Origin: Halieaceae bacterium
GTDB lineage: Bacteria > Pseudomonadota > Gammaproteobacteria > Pseudomonadales > Halieaceae
NCBI GenBank assembly: GCA_003520285.1
Contig: DOVB01000109.1
Span: forward strand, 1 to 15,454
DNA length: 15,454 nt
Direction of reading: 5' to 3'
Shown here: piece after piece, positions 1-7,650 of the stretch
Numbering within the stretch: the first letter of the stretch is position 1
Layout: each line of letters begins with the position of its first letter
The notes under the pieces: model-generated
The model's input: only the letters and a program-made list of their open reading frames with translations
What the model was told of the DNA's origin: nothing
Database searches by the model: none
Position numbers and translations under genes: made by a program

Positions 1-81
1 CGGTAAGCTCAGGGCCAGCGACATGCCAGCGGCGCCTGCACCAATAACAACCACATCGTACTGATACCGTTTTGAGCTCAT
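1..81 (-). CDS. nadB: L-aspartate oxidase, N-terminal fragment (cut by window edge)
   Basis: Only the first 27 codons are visible; the gene runs off the left edge. The reading starts at an ATG (bases 81-79). After a short polar leader it gives DVVVIGAGAAGMSLALSLP, a beta strand followed by the GxGxxG dinucleotide-binding loop of an FAD-dependent oxidoreductase. The SLALSLP ending after the glycine loop is typical of NadB, which oxidises L-aspartate to iminoaspartate in the first step of NAD synthesis in the cytoplasm. NadB lying divergently next to rpoE is a common gammaproteobacterial arrangement and supports the name. A GAGAG at 94-98 is a modest ribosome site. Another FAD-dependent oxidoreductase cannot be fully excluded from 27 residues, so the name rests on context plus this motif. 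Confidence 0.82.
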   Translation of the reverse strand, partial: MSSKRYQYDVVVIGAGAAGMSLALSLP

Positions 82-167
82 AGAAGCACCATACTCTCAA
101 AAAATCATGTTACATTGCCCTGGCTCGTGAAATAGGGCGACAATGGAATGCGCGTGGATAATCTCGC

Positions 168-195
168 GGAACTTTATCAGAAAATAGCGTTCTTA
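168..195 (+). promoter_or_regulatory. Sigma-E/AlgU-type promoter of the rpoE operon
   Basis: GGAACTT at 168-174 is followed after exactly 16 bases by TCTTA at 191-195. The consensus for RpoE/AlgU promoters is GAACTT, 16-17 bases, then TCTGA or TCTAA; here the -35 is perfect and the -10 matches 4 of 5. Transcription would begin near base 201-203, giving a leader of about 70 bases before the GTG start at 274. Autoregulation of rpoE from such a promoter is established in E. coli and Pseudomonas, so the match is probably functional; that it is used here is inference. Confidence 0.78.
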
Positions 196-244
196 CTAGC
201 ACAACATCGAAATTTGCGTCAGCAAGGCGGTCAATGCGATTGGT

Positions 245-263
245 AAGAATGATAGTCATTTTA
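245..263. promoter_or_regulatory. Fur-box-like palindrome upstream of rpoE
   Basis: Bases 248-260 form the perfect inverted repeat AATGA-TAG-TCATT. Aligned with the classical 19-bp Fur box, positions 245-263 match at 14 of 19 bases. The site ends directly against the GGGAG ribosome site of rpoE and lies about 45 bases downstream of the predicted sigma-E start point. It could be a repressor site acting as a roadblock, or a small hairpin near the ribosome site. Fur binding is inferred from similarity only. Confidence 0.35.
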
Positions 264-273
264 GGGAGTATCG

Positions 274-894
274 GTGGTCGCCGGTGTAGCAACGGACGAA
301 GAATCGGATCGCGCGCTTGTCCAACGAGCTCAGGCTGGGGATTTGAGAGCCTTCGATTTATTGGTGATCAAATACCAGAACCGGTTGCTGAGCGTGATTT
401 CAAAATTCATTAAAGACAGCGACGAAGCGCAAGACGTCGCACAAGAAGCGTTTATCAAGGCGTTTAAGGCACTGGACAGCTTTAGAGGTGAGAGCGCGTT
501 TTACACATGGTTATATCGGATTGCGACCAATACTGCGAAAAATCATTTGGTAGCTCGGTCAAGGCGGGCGCCATCGCTTGATTGGGATATCGACGATGCA
601 GTCCTTTACGATGAGTCCGATCGATTGCATGAGGTTGATACGCCTGAAGCTAACTTGGCCAGAGAAGAGCTGAAACTGGCAATTGATGCCGCGGTCAACG
701 ATCTTCCAGATGAGTTAAGAACAGCGTTTTACCTGCGGGAGTTCGATGGATTGAGTTATGAAGACATCGCAGCAATTATGGATTGCCCTATTGGTACCGT
801 CAGATCAAGAATCTTTCGAGGCCGAGAGACAATAGATTTAAATGTCGCTGCCCAGCTTTCGGGTGAGTCAGCGCTACAGCGAGATAAAGAGTAA
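274..894 (+). CDS. rpoE: RNA polymerase extracytoplasmic-stress sigma factor RpoE/AlgU
   Basis: This is the group 4 sigma factor that directs RNA polymerase to envelope-stress genes. Region 2 spans about residues 22-95 and includes DVAQEAFIKAFKALDSFRGE and FYTWLYRIATNTAKN, which are signature stretches of RpoE/AlgU. Region 4 spans about 132-186, with the helix-turn-helix GLSYEDIAAIMDCPIGTVRS recognising the -35 element. Its length of 206 residues is slightly above the usual 190-195, through a short C-terminal tail. The start is GTG, five bases after GGGAG at 264-268, and no ATG lies nearby. It heads a five-gene operon with its anti-sigma factor and other regulators, and an RpoE-type promoter upstream suggests autoregulation. 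AlgU (algT) is the Pseudomonas name for the same protein. Confidence 0.96.
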   Translation: MVAGVATDEESDRALVQRAQAGDLRAFDLLVIKYQNRLLSVISKFIKDSDEAQDVAQEAFIKAFKALDSFRGESAFYTWLYRIATNTAKNHLVARSRRAPSLDWDIDDAVLYDESDRLHEVDTPEANLAREELKLAIDAAVNDLPDELRTAFYLREFDGLSYEDIAAIMDCPIGTVRSRIFRGRETIDLNVAAQLSGESALQRDKE

Positions 895-899
895 TTTCC

Positions 900-1541
900 A
901 TGCCCAGCGAGAGTACTATGACACGAGAGGAAGCGAAGCAACTGCTGTCTCAGCTTGCCGATGGTGAGCTAGACGAACTGTCGACGCGGCGCCTTCTGGC
1001 GCAGATCGATGGCCAACCAGAGCTCAGGGAAGTTTGGGCGCGATGGCATGCGGTCCGTCAGGGTGCGCGCGATGGCAGGCCGCAGCGGGTCGATTTAACG
1101 ATCGCAGACGGCGTGAGAGCCGCCTTAGAGCAGGGTGGCAGTAGAGCGTCACAACGATCATTACAGGTGATGTTGGCTCGATTTAGACCGTTTGCGGTAG
1201 CCGCAACTGTGGCTTGCTTGGGTGTTTTGATTGGACAACAGTGGCCTGCGCCTGAGGAGTCGTTGGCTCTCGCGGCGGGTTCAGCTGTGCCAACGGTCCG
1301 CTCAATGCCGGTGATGCCGATTGCAAGTTCGACCACCAATCAATTGTTACCTGCAAGCTACGGCGATCGGTCGAGTGCGACTCTGCCTAAGCCGGTCGCT
1401 GTTGAAGGGCTCTATCATGAGTTGGCGAGGCAGCGTCTTGAGGCGTATTCGGCAACTCATGCGGCCAGAGGCGCTCTGCATACGCCAGCGACTTTCATGA
1501 CCGGTGCGCTTGCGGCAGATGATAATCGGGGCGAGCGGTAG
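900..1541 (+). CDS. rseA: Anti-sigma-E factor RseA/MucA
   Basis: This is an inner-membrane protein that binds and inhibits the sigma factor encoded just upstream until regulated proteolysis destroys it. The N-terminal cytoplasmic domain (about residues 7-90) begins MTREEAKQLLSQLADGELDE, which lines up without gaps with the start of Pseudomonas MucA. One membrane span lies at about 97-112, followed by a periplasmic tail. The tail contains RLEAYSATHAARG, resembling the conserved periplasmic segment of MucA near its RseB-contact region. The ATG at 900 has AAAGAG eight bases upstream. A second in-frame ATG at 918 matches the family start better but has a closer, weaker site (GAGAG, 4 bases), so either may be used. 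Its 213 residues compare with about 194 for MucA. It lies five bases after rpoE. Confidence 0.92.
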   Translation: MPSESTMTREEAKQLLSQLADGELDELSTRRLLAQIDGQPELREVWARWHAVRQGARDGRPQRVDLTIADGVRAALEQGGSRASQRSLQVMLARFRPFAVAATVACLGVLIGQQWPAPEESLALAAGSAVPTVRSMPVMPIASSTTNQLLPASYGDRSSATLPKPVAVEGLYHELARQRLEAYSATHAARGALHTPATFMTGALAADDNRGER

Positions 1542-1546
1542 TCGCC

Positions 1547-2422
1547 GTGAAGGGGTATCTTGCGACTCTTGTCGTGGTGTTGAGCCTGCTGTCCACTCAG
1601 GCTTACGCTCAGTCATGCAGTAGCGACGAGCGTGAGGTGTTAGCCTTGCTAGACCGCGTGGTTCACGGCACGACTAAGCCGAATTTTGCCGCTCGGGCCT
1701 TGGTGCAAACCGCTGTTGGTTCTCAGCAGATTATCGTTAGTCATGGCGCCAGTGGTGAGCAGTCAGGCTACAGTGTGAGGGTGCCTACACACAGCGCACA
1801 ATGCCCCGATAAAAGTCATCAGTTACTGTTGACCGCGAATGAGGGTTGCGGTGTTGCGCAGTGGTACAAGCTAGACATGCGCACCGAGACCGCGGGAGGC
1901 CGCCAAACACAAATAGTCACCGCTGTGCCAAGAGACTTTTATCGACATGGATTTCAGTTGGTGGTAGACCAGAAGACACAGATTGTTCTGCGTTCTACGA
2001 CTTTTACACAGGGTAGCGCATTAGAGAATATCGAGCTTCAATCGCTCTCAGTGTCCACCGCGGCGCCTGCGAGTGAGGCAGCAGATGATAATCCTCTTGG
2101 TCTTCAAGCGTCGCCAGTTGCCGACTTCGGGTGGTCACCAAGCTGGGTTCCGAGCGGCTTCCTGCAATCTGCGGGCACAGTTGGTGCAATTGACACGCAA
2201 ACCTTCACCGATGGACTCTCAAGTTTTTCTATCTTTGTTGAGCGCCCTGAGGCAGAGATTCGCAAGGGAGAAGGCCGCGTCAGCCGCGGCGCCACCGTTT
2301 CGTATGTGAGAGGTATGAACTCGCCGCTTGGGCCTCGATTGGTGACTGTCGTTGGGGAAATTCCGGTCAATACCGCTAGAATGGTGGTAGAGGGAATTGA
2401 TTGGAGTAGAGATGCTCAGTAA
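1547..2422 (+). CDS. rseB: Periplasmic sigma-E regulator RseB/MucB, divergent N-terminal domain
   Basis: RseB binds RseA in the periplasm and shields it from the site-1 protease; lipoprotein or LPS signals release it. A signal peptide is clear (residues 1-21, cut after AYA). The C-terminal part (about 193-286) is the conserved small domain: WSPSWVPSGF, then TDGLSSFSIFVE, RGATVSYVRG and VTVVGEIPVNTA. PRDFYRHGFQLVVDQKT (129-145) matches the end of the LolA-like N-terminal domain. The region before it (about 25-125) is shorter and unlike the usual one, lacking the familiar YxGTFVY-type strand, and carries cysteines at 24, 86 and 101. Total length is 291 against about 315-320. The GTG start has only a weak ribosome site. 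The gene lies five bases after rseA. Confidence 0.87.
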   Translation: MKGYLATLVVVLSLLSTQAYAQSCSSDEREVLALLDRVVHGTTKPNFAARALVQTAVGSQQIIVSHGASGEQSGYSVRVPTHSAQCPDKSHQLLLTANEGCGVAQWYKLDMRTETAGGRQTQIVTAVPRDFYRHGFQLVVDQKTQIVLRSTTFTQGSALENIELQSLSVSTAAPASEAADDNPLGLQASPVADFGWSPSWVPSGFLQSAGTVGAIDTQTFTDGLSSFSIFVERPEAEIRKGEGRVSRGATVSYVRGMNSPLGPRLVTVVGEIPVNTARMVVEGIDWSRDAQ

Positions 2423-2882
2423 AACCGGGCGAGTTGTGTCCATAAATAGCGATCAGGTATGGGTCGAGTCCCAAGCCGAGACGGGGTGTCACGCGTGTGC
2501 GCTCAAAAGTGGTTGTGGTCATTCTTTGCTCGCCATGCGGCGCTTACCACTGACTATGCCGGTGCAAATGGGCTCACTGTCACAAGAAGCGGTCAAGCCG
2601 GGCGATACGCTCCTGATCGAGTTATCAGAGGGCGCCTTGCTGGGATTCGCTGCCAAGGTTTATTTGGGGCCTCTGCTGGCCTTGCTAGCAGCCGCAACCT
2701 TGGTGAGCTACTGGCTGCCCGAGCAAATACTCTTGCAACTGACAGCAGCCGTGGCTGGGGCTACTATAGTGCTCTGGCTGAACTACCGTCAGACTCGTGA
2801 AGGCGGCTTTCAATCTCATATCCTTCCTTATGCCGTCGAAGTGATCGAAAGCAGCCACCGTTCCAAAATCAATACCGTTTAA
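2412..2882 (+). CDS. rseC: Sigma-E modulator RseC/MucC, integral membrane protein
   Basis: This is a small inner-membrane protein of the RseC/MucC family, a modest positive modulator of sigma-E; its biochemical role is poorly known, and a redox role linked to Rnf/Rsx and SoxR has been suggested for relatives. The N-terminal domain opens with GRVVSI and carries the family cysteines CHACALKSGC (C26, C29, C35), probably a metal or redox site. Two membrane spans follow at about 82-102 and 106-124, then a short tail. The ATG at 2412 is chosen because GGAG (2403-2406) lies five bases upstream and the distance to GRVV matches relatives. An in-frame ATG at 2397 would add five residues. It overlaps the end of rseB by 11 bases, which suggests translational coupling. 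Confidence 0.9.
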   Translation: MLSKTGRVVSINSDQVWVESQAETGCHACALKSGCGHSLLAMRRLPLTMPVQMGSLSQEAVKPGDTLLIELSEGALLGFAAKVYLGPLLALLAAATLVSYWLPEQILLQLTAAVAGATIVLWLNYRQTREGGFQSHILPYAVEVIESSHRSKINTV

Positions 2883-2906
2883 CCACAATTCAGTCAGGAG
2901 AACAAA

Positions 2907-4298
2907 ATGACCATTCCACGATGGGTCTTTGGATGTCTTGTGTTGGCTATCAGCCAATTATCTGTAGCAGCGTTACCCGACTTTACATCAATTGTTGAGA
3001 AGAACTCGCCGGCGGTGGTCAAAATATTGGTCGACTATCCGCAAGCCAACCGGCGCTCCTCAGATGAGTCACTCGACTACGACGCGCTTCCGGATTATCT
3101 CAAGCGGTTTTTTGATCCTGACGGTATGCCACCTTCGCGCCGTCAACAAAGCTCGATGGGGTCTGGCTTTGTGCTGTCCGACGATGGCTATATTGTTACC
3201 AACAACCATGTTGTTGAGAACGCAGAGAAGGTCCGAGTCCGATTTACCGATCGACGCGAGTTTGATGCTGAAGTGATTGGTTTAGATACCTTGTCTGATT
3301 TGGCTCTGCTCAAGATCGATGCCAAGAATTTACCGACCCTGACCTTGGGTCAGCCTGCTGATCTGGCGGTTGGCGAGTGGGTGCTTGCCATCGGTTCACC
3401 CTTTGGCTTGGATTTTTCTGTAACAGCGGGGATCGTGAGTGCGATGGGGCGTTCACTCCCGACTGAGACCAACGAAAATTATGTCCCGTTTATTCAGACA
3501 GACGTTGCTATTAATCCGGGTAATAGCGGCGGCCCCTTATTCAACCTCAAGGGGGAAGTCGTTGGCGTCAACTCGCAGATTTATACCCGCTCGGGTGGCT
3601 CTATTGGCCTATCGTTTGCGATTCCAGTCAGCGTGGTGCGTGATGTAGTGGAGCAGCTTCGGGACTCTGGATCAGTGCAGCGTGGCTGGTTGGGGGTAAG
3701 CATCCAAAACATTGATAAGACCTTAGCAGAGGGCTTCGGGCTAGAGAGGCCGGCGGGCGCGTTGGTGTCCTCGGTGATGAAGGACAGTCCAGCGGATGCC
3801 GCAGGGATTCGTGAGGGAGACGTCATTCTGGAATTTGACGGTGAGTTTATCGAGACGTCGACGCAGTTGCCACACGTGGTCGGTCTGATCAAACCTGGCT
3901 CGGAGGTTAAGGTCCGACTGATGCGTGAAGGTTCCGAGCGCACAATCAAAGTCAAAGTAGGTGCGCTGGCTGCCAGAGACGGTGCAGACGTGGCCAGCAG
4001 TGCGTCGATTGATGCCAACAAGCTTGGGTTAGTCGTGGCTGAGGCGACGCCAGAAGAGCTCGAGCAGCTCGGGCTAGCCGGTGCAGTTGTGGTGCGACAA
4101 GTTGAGTCAGATTCGCCAGCGGCAGAGCAAGAGGTTATGACCGGAGATGTGGTTACGATGGTCGGGAGTCGACCCATTCGATCCGTATCTGACTTCAATG
4201 CCGCCATCGCCGAGCTTGCGGCAGGACAATCTGTGCCCGTGCGTTTATTAAGGCGGGGAGCGCCATTATTCATAGGTCTCAAAGTACCGACAGAGTGA
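2907..4298 (+). CDS. mucD: Periplasmic serine protease MucD/DegP (HtrA family)
   Basis: This is an HtrA-family periplasmic protease/chaperone that degrades misfolded envelope proteins and dampens the sigma-E response. A signal peptide covers about residues 1-22. The trypsin-like domain holds the triad H101 (TNNHVV), D131 (LSDLALLKI) and S207 in NPGNSGGP. Two PDZ domains follow, at about 259-355 (starting RGWLGVSIQ, with AGIREGDVILEFDG) and 370-460 (SPAAEQEVMTGDVVTMVG). The length of 463 is typical of MucD/DegP (about 470). Two PDZ domains and a cleavable leader argue against DegS/AlgW, which has one PDZ and a membrane anchor. AGGAG at 2896-2900 lies six bases before the ATG. It is the last gene of the stress operon, 24 bases after rseC. 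Confidence 0.95.
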   Translation: MTIPRWVFGCLVLAISQLSVAALPDFTSIVEKNSPAVVKILVDYPQANRRSSDESLDYDALPDYLKRFFDPDGMPPSRRQQSSMGSGFVLSDDGYIVTNNHVVENAEKVRVRFTDRREFDAEVIGLDTLSDLALLKIDAKNLPTLTLGQPADLAVGEWVLAIGSPFGLDFSVTAGIVSAMGRSLPTETNENYVPFIQTDVAINPGNSGGPLFNLKGEVVGVNSQIYTRSGGSIGLSFAIPVSVVRDVVEQLRDSGSVQRGWLGVSIQNIDKTLAEGFGLERPAGALVSSVMKDSPADAAGIREGDVILEFDGEFIETSTQLPHVVGLIKPGSEVKVRLMREGSERTIKVKVGALAARDGADVASSASIDANKLGLVVAEATPEELEQLGLAGAVVVRQVESDSPAAEQEVMTGDVVTMVGSRPIRSVSDFNAAIAELAAGQSVPVRLLRRGAPLFIGLKVPTE

Positions 4299-4386
4299 GG
4301 TGGTGCTAGGATGGCGGGCGGGTCGCGCTTAGGCTACAATTCACGGCGCGCGTCCGCCCCCACTCTGTCAATAGCGAGATCTCTGT
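4299..4386 (+). promoter_or_regulatory. mucD-lepA gap with stem-loop and possible promoter
   Basis: An imperfect inverted repeat spans 4316-4359: GGGCGG (4316-4321) pairs with CCGCCC (4354-4359), and CGCGC (4324-4328) with GCGCG (4348-4352). This makes 11 GC-rich base pairs around a 19-base loop. No T-run follows, so it is not a classical intrinsic terminator. The loop contains TACAAT (4335-4340), five of six to the housekeeping -10. The best -35 is poor (ATGGCG at 4311-4316, 18-base spacer). It may mark the boundary between the stress operon and the lepA block. GCGAGA at 4374-4379 is a weak ribosome site for the TTG start of lepA. Confidence 0.42.
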
Positions 4387-6186
4387 TTGAGCGACTTATC
4401 ACACATACGAAACTTTTCGATCATTGCCCACATTGATCACGGTAAGTCGACGCTGGCCGATCGCCTAATACAGATCTGTGGTGGTCTAAGTGAGCGAGAA
4501 ATGGCCGAGCAAGTCCTCGACTCGATGGATATCGAACGAGAACGTGGCATTACGATTAAATCGCAAAGCGTCACCCTAAATTATACGGCTCGAGATGGCC
4601 GTACCTACCAGTTGAACTTTATTGACACACCAGGCCACGTTGACTTCAGCTATGAGGTCTCGCGCTCACTCTCTGCCTGCGAGGGGGCCCTATTAGTCGT
4701 TGATGCGGGTCAGGGCGTCGAAGCCCAGTCTGTAGCAAATTGCTACAAGGCGATCGAGCAAGGCTTAGAAGTTGTTCCTATCCTGAATAAAATGGATTTA
4801 CCTCAGGCTGATCCCGACAAAGTGAAACTTGAGATTGAAGAGATCATTGGTATTGATGCAACGCACGCGGTGCCTTGCAGCGCTAAAACGGGTATGGGGA
4901 TGGACGAGGTTCTTGAAGAAATCGTCCACTTAGTTCCCCCACCTCAGGGTAACCATGACGGGCCATTGCAGGCTCTGATTATAGATTCTTGGTTTGATAA
5001 CTACCTGGGCGTGGTCTCGCTGGTGCGGGTGGTGCACGGATCGCTGAAAAAGCGAGATCGTGTGATTACGCGCTCTAATGGGCGAGTTCATCAGGTCGAT
5101 AGTGTCGGTATTTTTACTCCCAAGCGAACCGAAACCAGCGAATTAAAAGCGGGCGAGGTGGGTTACATGATCGCCGGTATCAAGGATATTTTGGGTGCAC
5201 CGGTCGGCGACACATTGATCAGTACCCAAGCGCCGGACACCGACGCTTTGCCGGGATTCCAGCGGATCAAACCACAGGTTTACGCTGGGATTTTCACGGT
5301 GTCCACGGATGATTACGAAGATTTCCGTGATGCGCTCGGGAAGTTGACTTTGAATGACGCGTCCCTGTTCTATGAGCCAGAAACGTCTGATGCGCTGGGC
5401 TTTGGCTTTCGTTGCGGCTTTTTGGGTATGCTTCACATGGAGATTATCCAGGAGCGCCTCGAGCGAGAGTACGATCTCGACCTTATTACGACCGCCCCGA
5501 CCGTAGTTTATGAAGTCGAGAAAAAAGACGGCTCGGTCATTCTGGTGGATAATCCAAGCGCTCTGCCTGATCCTGGCTTGATTCAGGAAATACGCGAGCC
5601 GATTGCACGAGCCCACATCCTGGTGCCACAAGATTACCTTGGTAATGTCATAACGCTTTGCATCGACAAACGTGGGGTGCAGAAAGATATGCTGTTCTTG
5701 GGCTCGCAGGTGTCCTTGGTGTTCGATCTTCCCATGTCAGAAGTTGTGCTCGACTTTTTCGATCGACTCAAATCGGTATCACGAGGCTACGCGTCTCTCG
5801 ATTACAGTTTTGAGCGCTTTGAGACGGCGGCACTGCAGCGTCTTGACGTATTAATTAACGCCGAACGCGTAGATGCGCTCGCAGTCATCGTGCATAGCGA
5901 TCACGTAATGTCCCGCGGCCGCTCTTTAACGGAGAAGATGAAAGAGCTTATACCGCGGCAGATGTTTGATGTTGCCATCCAGGCGGCCGTGGGTGGCAAG
6001 GTAGTCGCGCGTCAAACCGTTAAAGCGCTTCGAAAAAATGTGACGGCAAAGTGTTATGGTGGTGATGCCAGTCGCAAACGCAAGTTGCTGGAAAAACAAA
6101 AAGCAGGGAAAAAGCGCATGAAGCAGGTTGGACGCGTCGAGGTGCCACAGGCCGCTTTCCTAGCGGTGTTACAAGTCGATAATTAA
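4387..6186 (+). CDS. lepA: Elongation factor 4 (LepA), ribosome-associated GTPase
   Basis: LepA is a translational GTPase related to EF-G that acts on the ribosome and is implicated in 30S assembly or translation initiation. The GTPase motifs are all present: AHIDHGKST (14-22), RGIT (53-56), DTPGH (80-84), NKMD (134-137) and SAK (165-167). Middle and EF-G-like domains follow, including [20 protein letters not shown], and the LepA-specific C-terminal domain with [19 protein letters not shown] is intact. Its 599 residues are the usual length. The start is TTG, giving [20 protein letters not shown], the same opening as Pseudomonas LepA; no ATG or GTG would fit. It begins a closely packed series of genes and lies ten bases before lepB. 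Confidence 0.97.
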   Translation: MSDLSHIRNFSIIAHIDHGKSTLADRLIQICGGLSEREMAEQVLDSMDIERERGITIKSQSVTLNYTARDGRTYQLNFIDTPGHVDFSYEVSRSLSACEGALLVVDAGQGVEAQSVANCYKAIEQGLEVVPILNKMDLPQADPDKVKLEIEEIIGIDATHAVPCSAKTGMGMDEVLEEIVHLVPPPQGNHDGPLQALIIDSWFDNYLGVVSLVRVVHGSLKKRDRVITRSNGRVHQVDSVGIFTPKRTETSELKAGEVGYMIAGIKDILGAPVGDTLISTQAPDTDALPGFQRIKPQVYAGIFTVSTDDYEDFRDALGKLTLNDASLFYEPETSDALGFGFRCGFLGMLHMEIIQERLEREYDLDLITTAPTVVYEVEKKDGSVILVDNPSALPDPGLIQEIREPIARAHILVPQDYLGNVITLCIDKRGVQKDMLFLGSQVSLVFDLPMSEVVLDFFDRLKSVSRGYASLDYSFERFETAALQRLDVLINAERVDALAVIVHSDHVMSRGRSLTEKMKELIPRQMFDVAIQAAVGGKVVARQTVKALRKNVTAKCYGGDASRKRKLLEKQKAGKKRMKQVGRVEVPQAAFLAVLQVDN

Positions 6187-6196
6187 GGACCCGATC

Positions 6197-6973
6197 ATGT
6201 CATTAGATTTTCCGCTTATTTTATTAGTACTTGTGACGGTGAGTGGCCTTATTTGGCTGAGTGATGTCGTTTGGTTTGGACCAAGGCGGCGCGCCAACGA
6301 CGAAGCTACTGGGGTTACTTCCAATGAGCCGGTTTCAGTCGAGTATGCCCGTTCGTTCTTTCCGATGTTGTTTATCATTTTCGTGCTTCGGTCGTTTATC
6401 GTTGAGCCTTTTCAGATCCCATCTTCTTCGATGGTGCCTACGCTAGAGGTGGGCGATTATATTTTGGTGAACAAATTCAGCTACGGCTTACGTTTGCCCG
6501 TTGCGCGAACCAAGGTCGTTGAGTTGGGTTTTCCAGAAAGAGGCGACGTAGTGGTCTTTTTCCCGCCGCACCAGAACAAGACCTACTTCATCAAACGCGT
6601 CATCGGTATTCCCGGAGATGTCGTCGAATACAGTAATAAGCGCCTGAGTGTGAACGGCGTACCCATAGAGCTAGAGTTTGGTGAAGTCGTCATCGAGGGC
6701 GGCAGGCCTTACCACGTTGCGACTGAATCACTGAGTTCGGAAGACTCGAGAGAAATCCAACTTGATCCGATGCGCCCAGCGCGAGATTTTAAAGAAGTCG
6801 TGCGTCCTGGCCACTATTTCATGATGGGAGACAATCGCGATAACAGCAGTGACAGTCGAGTGTGGGGGCAGGTGCCGGAAACGGATATCGTCGGAAAAGC
6901 ATTCGCGATTTGGATGCATTGGGAATCGGTACTGAGTATTCCTAGTTTTGATCGAGTGGGAGGCATTCGTTGA
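6197..6973 (+). CDS. lepB: Signal peptidase I (leader peptidase)
   Basis: This inner-membrane serine protease removes signal peptides from exported proteins. There are two N-terminal membrane spans, at about residues 5-26 and 54-70. The catalytic serine is S78 in IPSSSMVPTL (box B), and the catalytic lysine is K133 in YFIKRVIGIPGD (box D). Box E is GDNRDNSSDSR (211-221). The 258 residues are shorter than E. coli LepB (324) because the periplasmic insertions are smaller; all catalytic boxes are kept. AAGGA at 6185-6189 overlaps the lepA stop and lies seven bases before the ATG. The gene follows lepA as in E. coli and Pseudomonas, and its TGA stop overlaps the TTG start of rnc. Confidence 0.96.
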   Translation: MSLDFPLILLVLVTVSGLIWLSDVVWFGPRRRANDEATGVTSNEPVSVEYARSFFPMLFIIFVLRSFIVEPFQIPSSSMVPTLEVGDYILVNKFSYGLRLPVARTKVVELGFPERGDVVVFFPPHQNKTYFIKRVIGIPGDVVEYSNKRLSVNGVPIELEFGEVVIEGGRPYHVATESLSSEDSREIQLDPMRPARDFKEVVRPGHYFMMGDNRDNSSDSRVWGQVPETDIVGKAFAIWMHWESVLSIPSFDRVGGIR

Positions 6974-7650
6974 GTTTGAGCGCCGAGCAGCAGCGGGCCG
7001 TTGAGCGCGCGATCGGGTATCAGTTTCGCGACCCGAGCCTGCTCAATCAGGCCTTGAAACATCGTAGTGCGGGCTCGACCAATAACGAGAGACTCGAGTT
7101 TCTGGGTGATTCTATCGTCAATCATATTGTCGCAGAGGCCATTTACCAAAGGTTTCCCAGCGCGTCAGAAGGTGAGATGAGCCGACATCGAGCCAGTTTA
7201 GTGAAAGGAGACACTCTAGCCGTCATTGCTCGCGAAATGGCGTTGGGGAACTTCATTCAACTGGGCCTCGGCGAGCGCAAAAGTGGTGGTCATCAGCGGG
7301 CCTCAATACTGGCTGATGCGCTCGAGGCAATTGCCGGTGCGATTCTTCTAGATTCTGATTTCGAGCGTGTTAAGCAGGTTGTCACAGAGTGGTTTCAGTC
7401 GCGGTTGAACGATAACGCCGACCATGCAACCAGCAAAGACCCCAAAACGCAATTACAGGAAATACTGCAAGGACGCGGCTTGCCCCTACCGGAGTACGAC
7501 TTGATAACGACTCGTGGAGAAGATCATCAGAAGGTATTTGTGGTGGAGTGTCGTGTTCCTGCGCTGACTCTGTGTGAAACGTCTAGTGCCAGCAGTCGTC
7601 GCAGAGCCGAGCAGGGTGCTGCACAAAAAGTCTTGGAGCGCGTGCGGTGA
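6970..7650 (+). CDS. rnc: Ribonuclease III
   Basis: RNase III is the double-strand-specific endonuclease that processes rRNA precursors and many mRNAs. The catalytic domain holds the signature ERLEFLGDS (40-48) and the second acidic cluster ADALEAIAGA (115-124), so the metal-binding residues E43, D47, D116 and E119 are present. A double-stranded-RNA-binding domain covers about 157-225, beginning with DPKTQLQEILQ and ending in a helix with RRRAEQGAAQKVLE. The length of 226 equals E. coli RNase III. The TTG at 6970 is chosen because GGGAGG (6958-6963) lies six bases upstream; a second TTG at 6976 would be spaced too far. Start and lepB stop overlap as TTGA, which implies coupled translation. 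Confidence 0.96.
   Translation: MSLSAEQQRAVERAIGYQFRDPSLLNQALKHRSAGSTNNERLEFLGDSIVNHIVAEAIYQRFPSASEGEMSRHRASLVKGDTLAVIAREMALGNFIQLGLGERKSGGHQRASILADALEAIAGAILLDSDFERVKQVVTEWFQSRLNDNADHATSKDPKTQLQEILQGRGLPLPEYDLITTRGEDHQKVFVVECRVPALTLCETSSASSRRRAEQGAAQKVLERVR

Larger units (their letters stand above)
82..273. other. Divergent nadB/rpoE intergenic region
   Basis: This is the longest gap in the window (192 bp). It separates the divergent nadB and rpoE genes and should hold promoters for both. On the plus strand I see an extracytoplasmic-sigma-type promoter (168-195), a Fur-box-like palindrome (245-263) and the rpoE ribosome site (264-268). I see no convincing housekeeping promoter for nadB on the minus strand. 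A short inverted repeat (117-121 with 134-138) is present but weak. The one ORF crossing the gap on the minus strand starts inside rpoE and resembles nothing I know. Confidence 0.7.

Noticed and set aside
117..138. Short inverted repeat GCCCT...AGGGC near nadB
   Set aside because: Only five pairs with a 12-base loop and no T-run on either strand; too weak to call a terminator or operator.
110..292. 60-codon minus-strand frame across the nadB-rpoE gap
   Set aside because: It begins inside rpoE, crosses the predicted promoter, and shows no family similarity or clear ribosome site.
3581..4282. Long open frame of 233 codons on the minus strand
   Set aside because: It lies wholly inside mucD, is rich in Ser/Thr/Pro as expected from reading a real gene backwards, and has no recognisable motif or ribosome site.
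5143..5631. 162-codon minus-strand frame
   Set aside because: It is antisense to the conserved centre of lepA and has no homology I recognise.
7247..7274. GGAACTT inside rnc, resembling a sigma-E -35
   Set aside because: The bases 16 further on read GGCGA, with no TCTGA-like -10, so it is a chance match within coding sequence.
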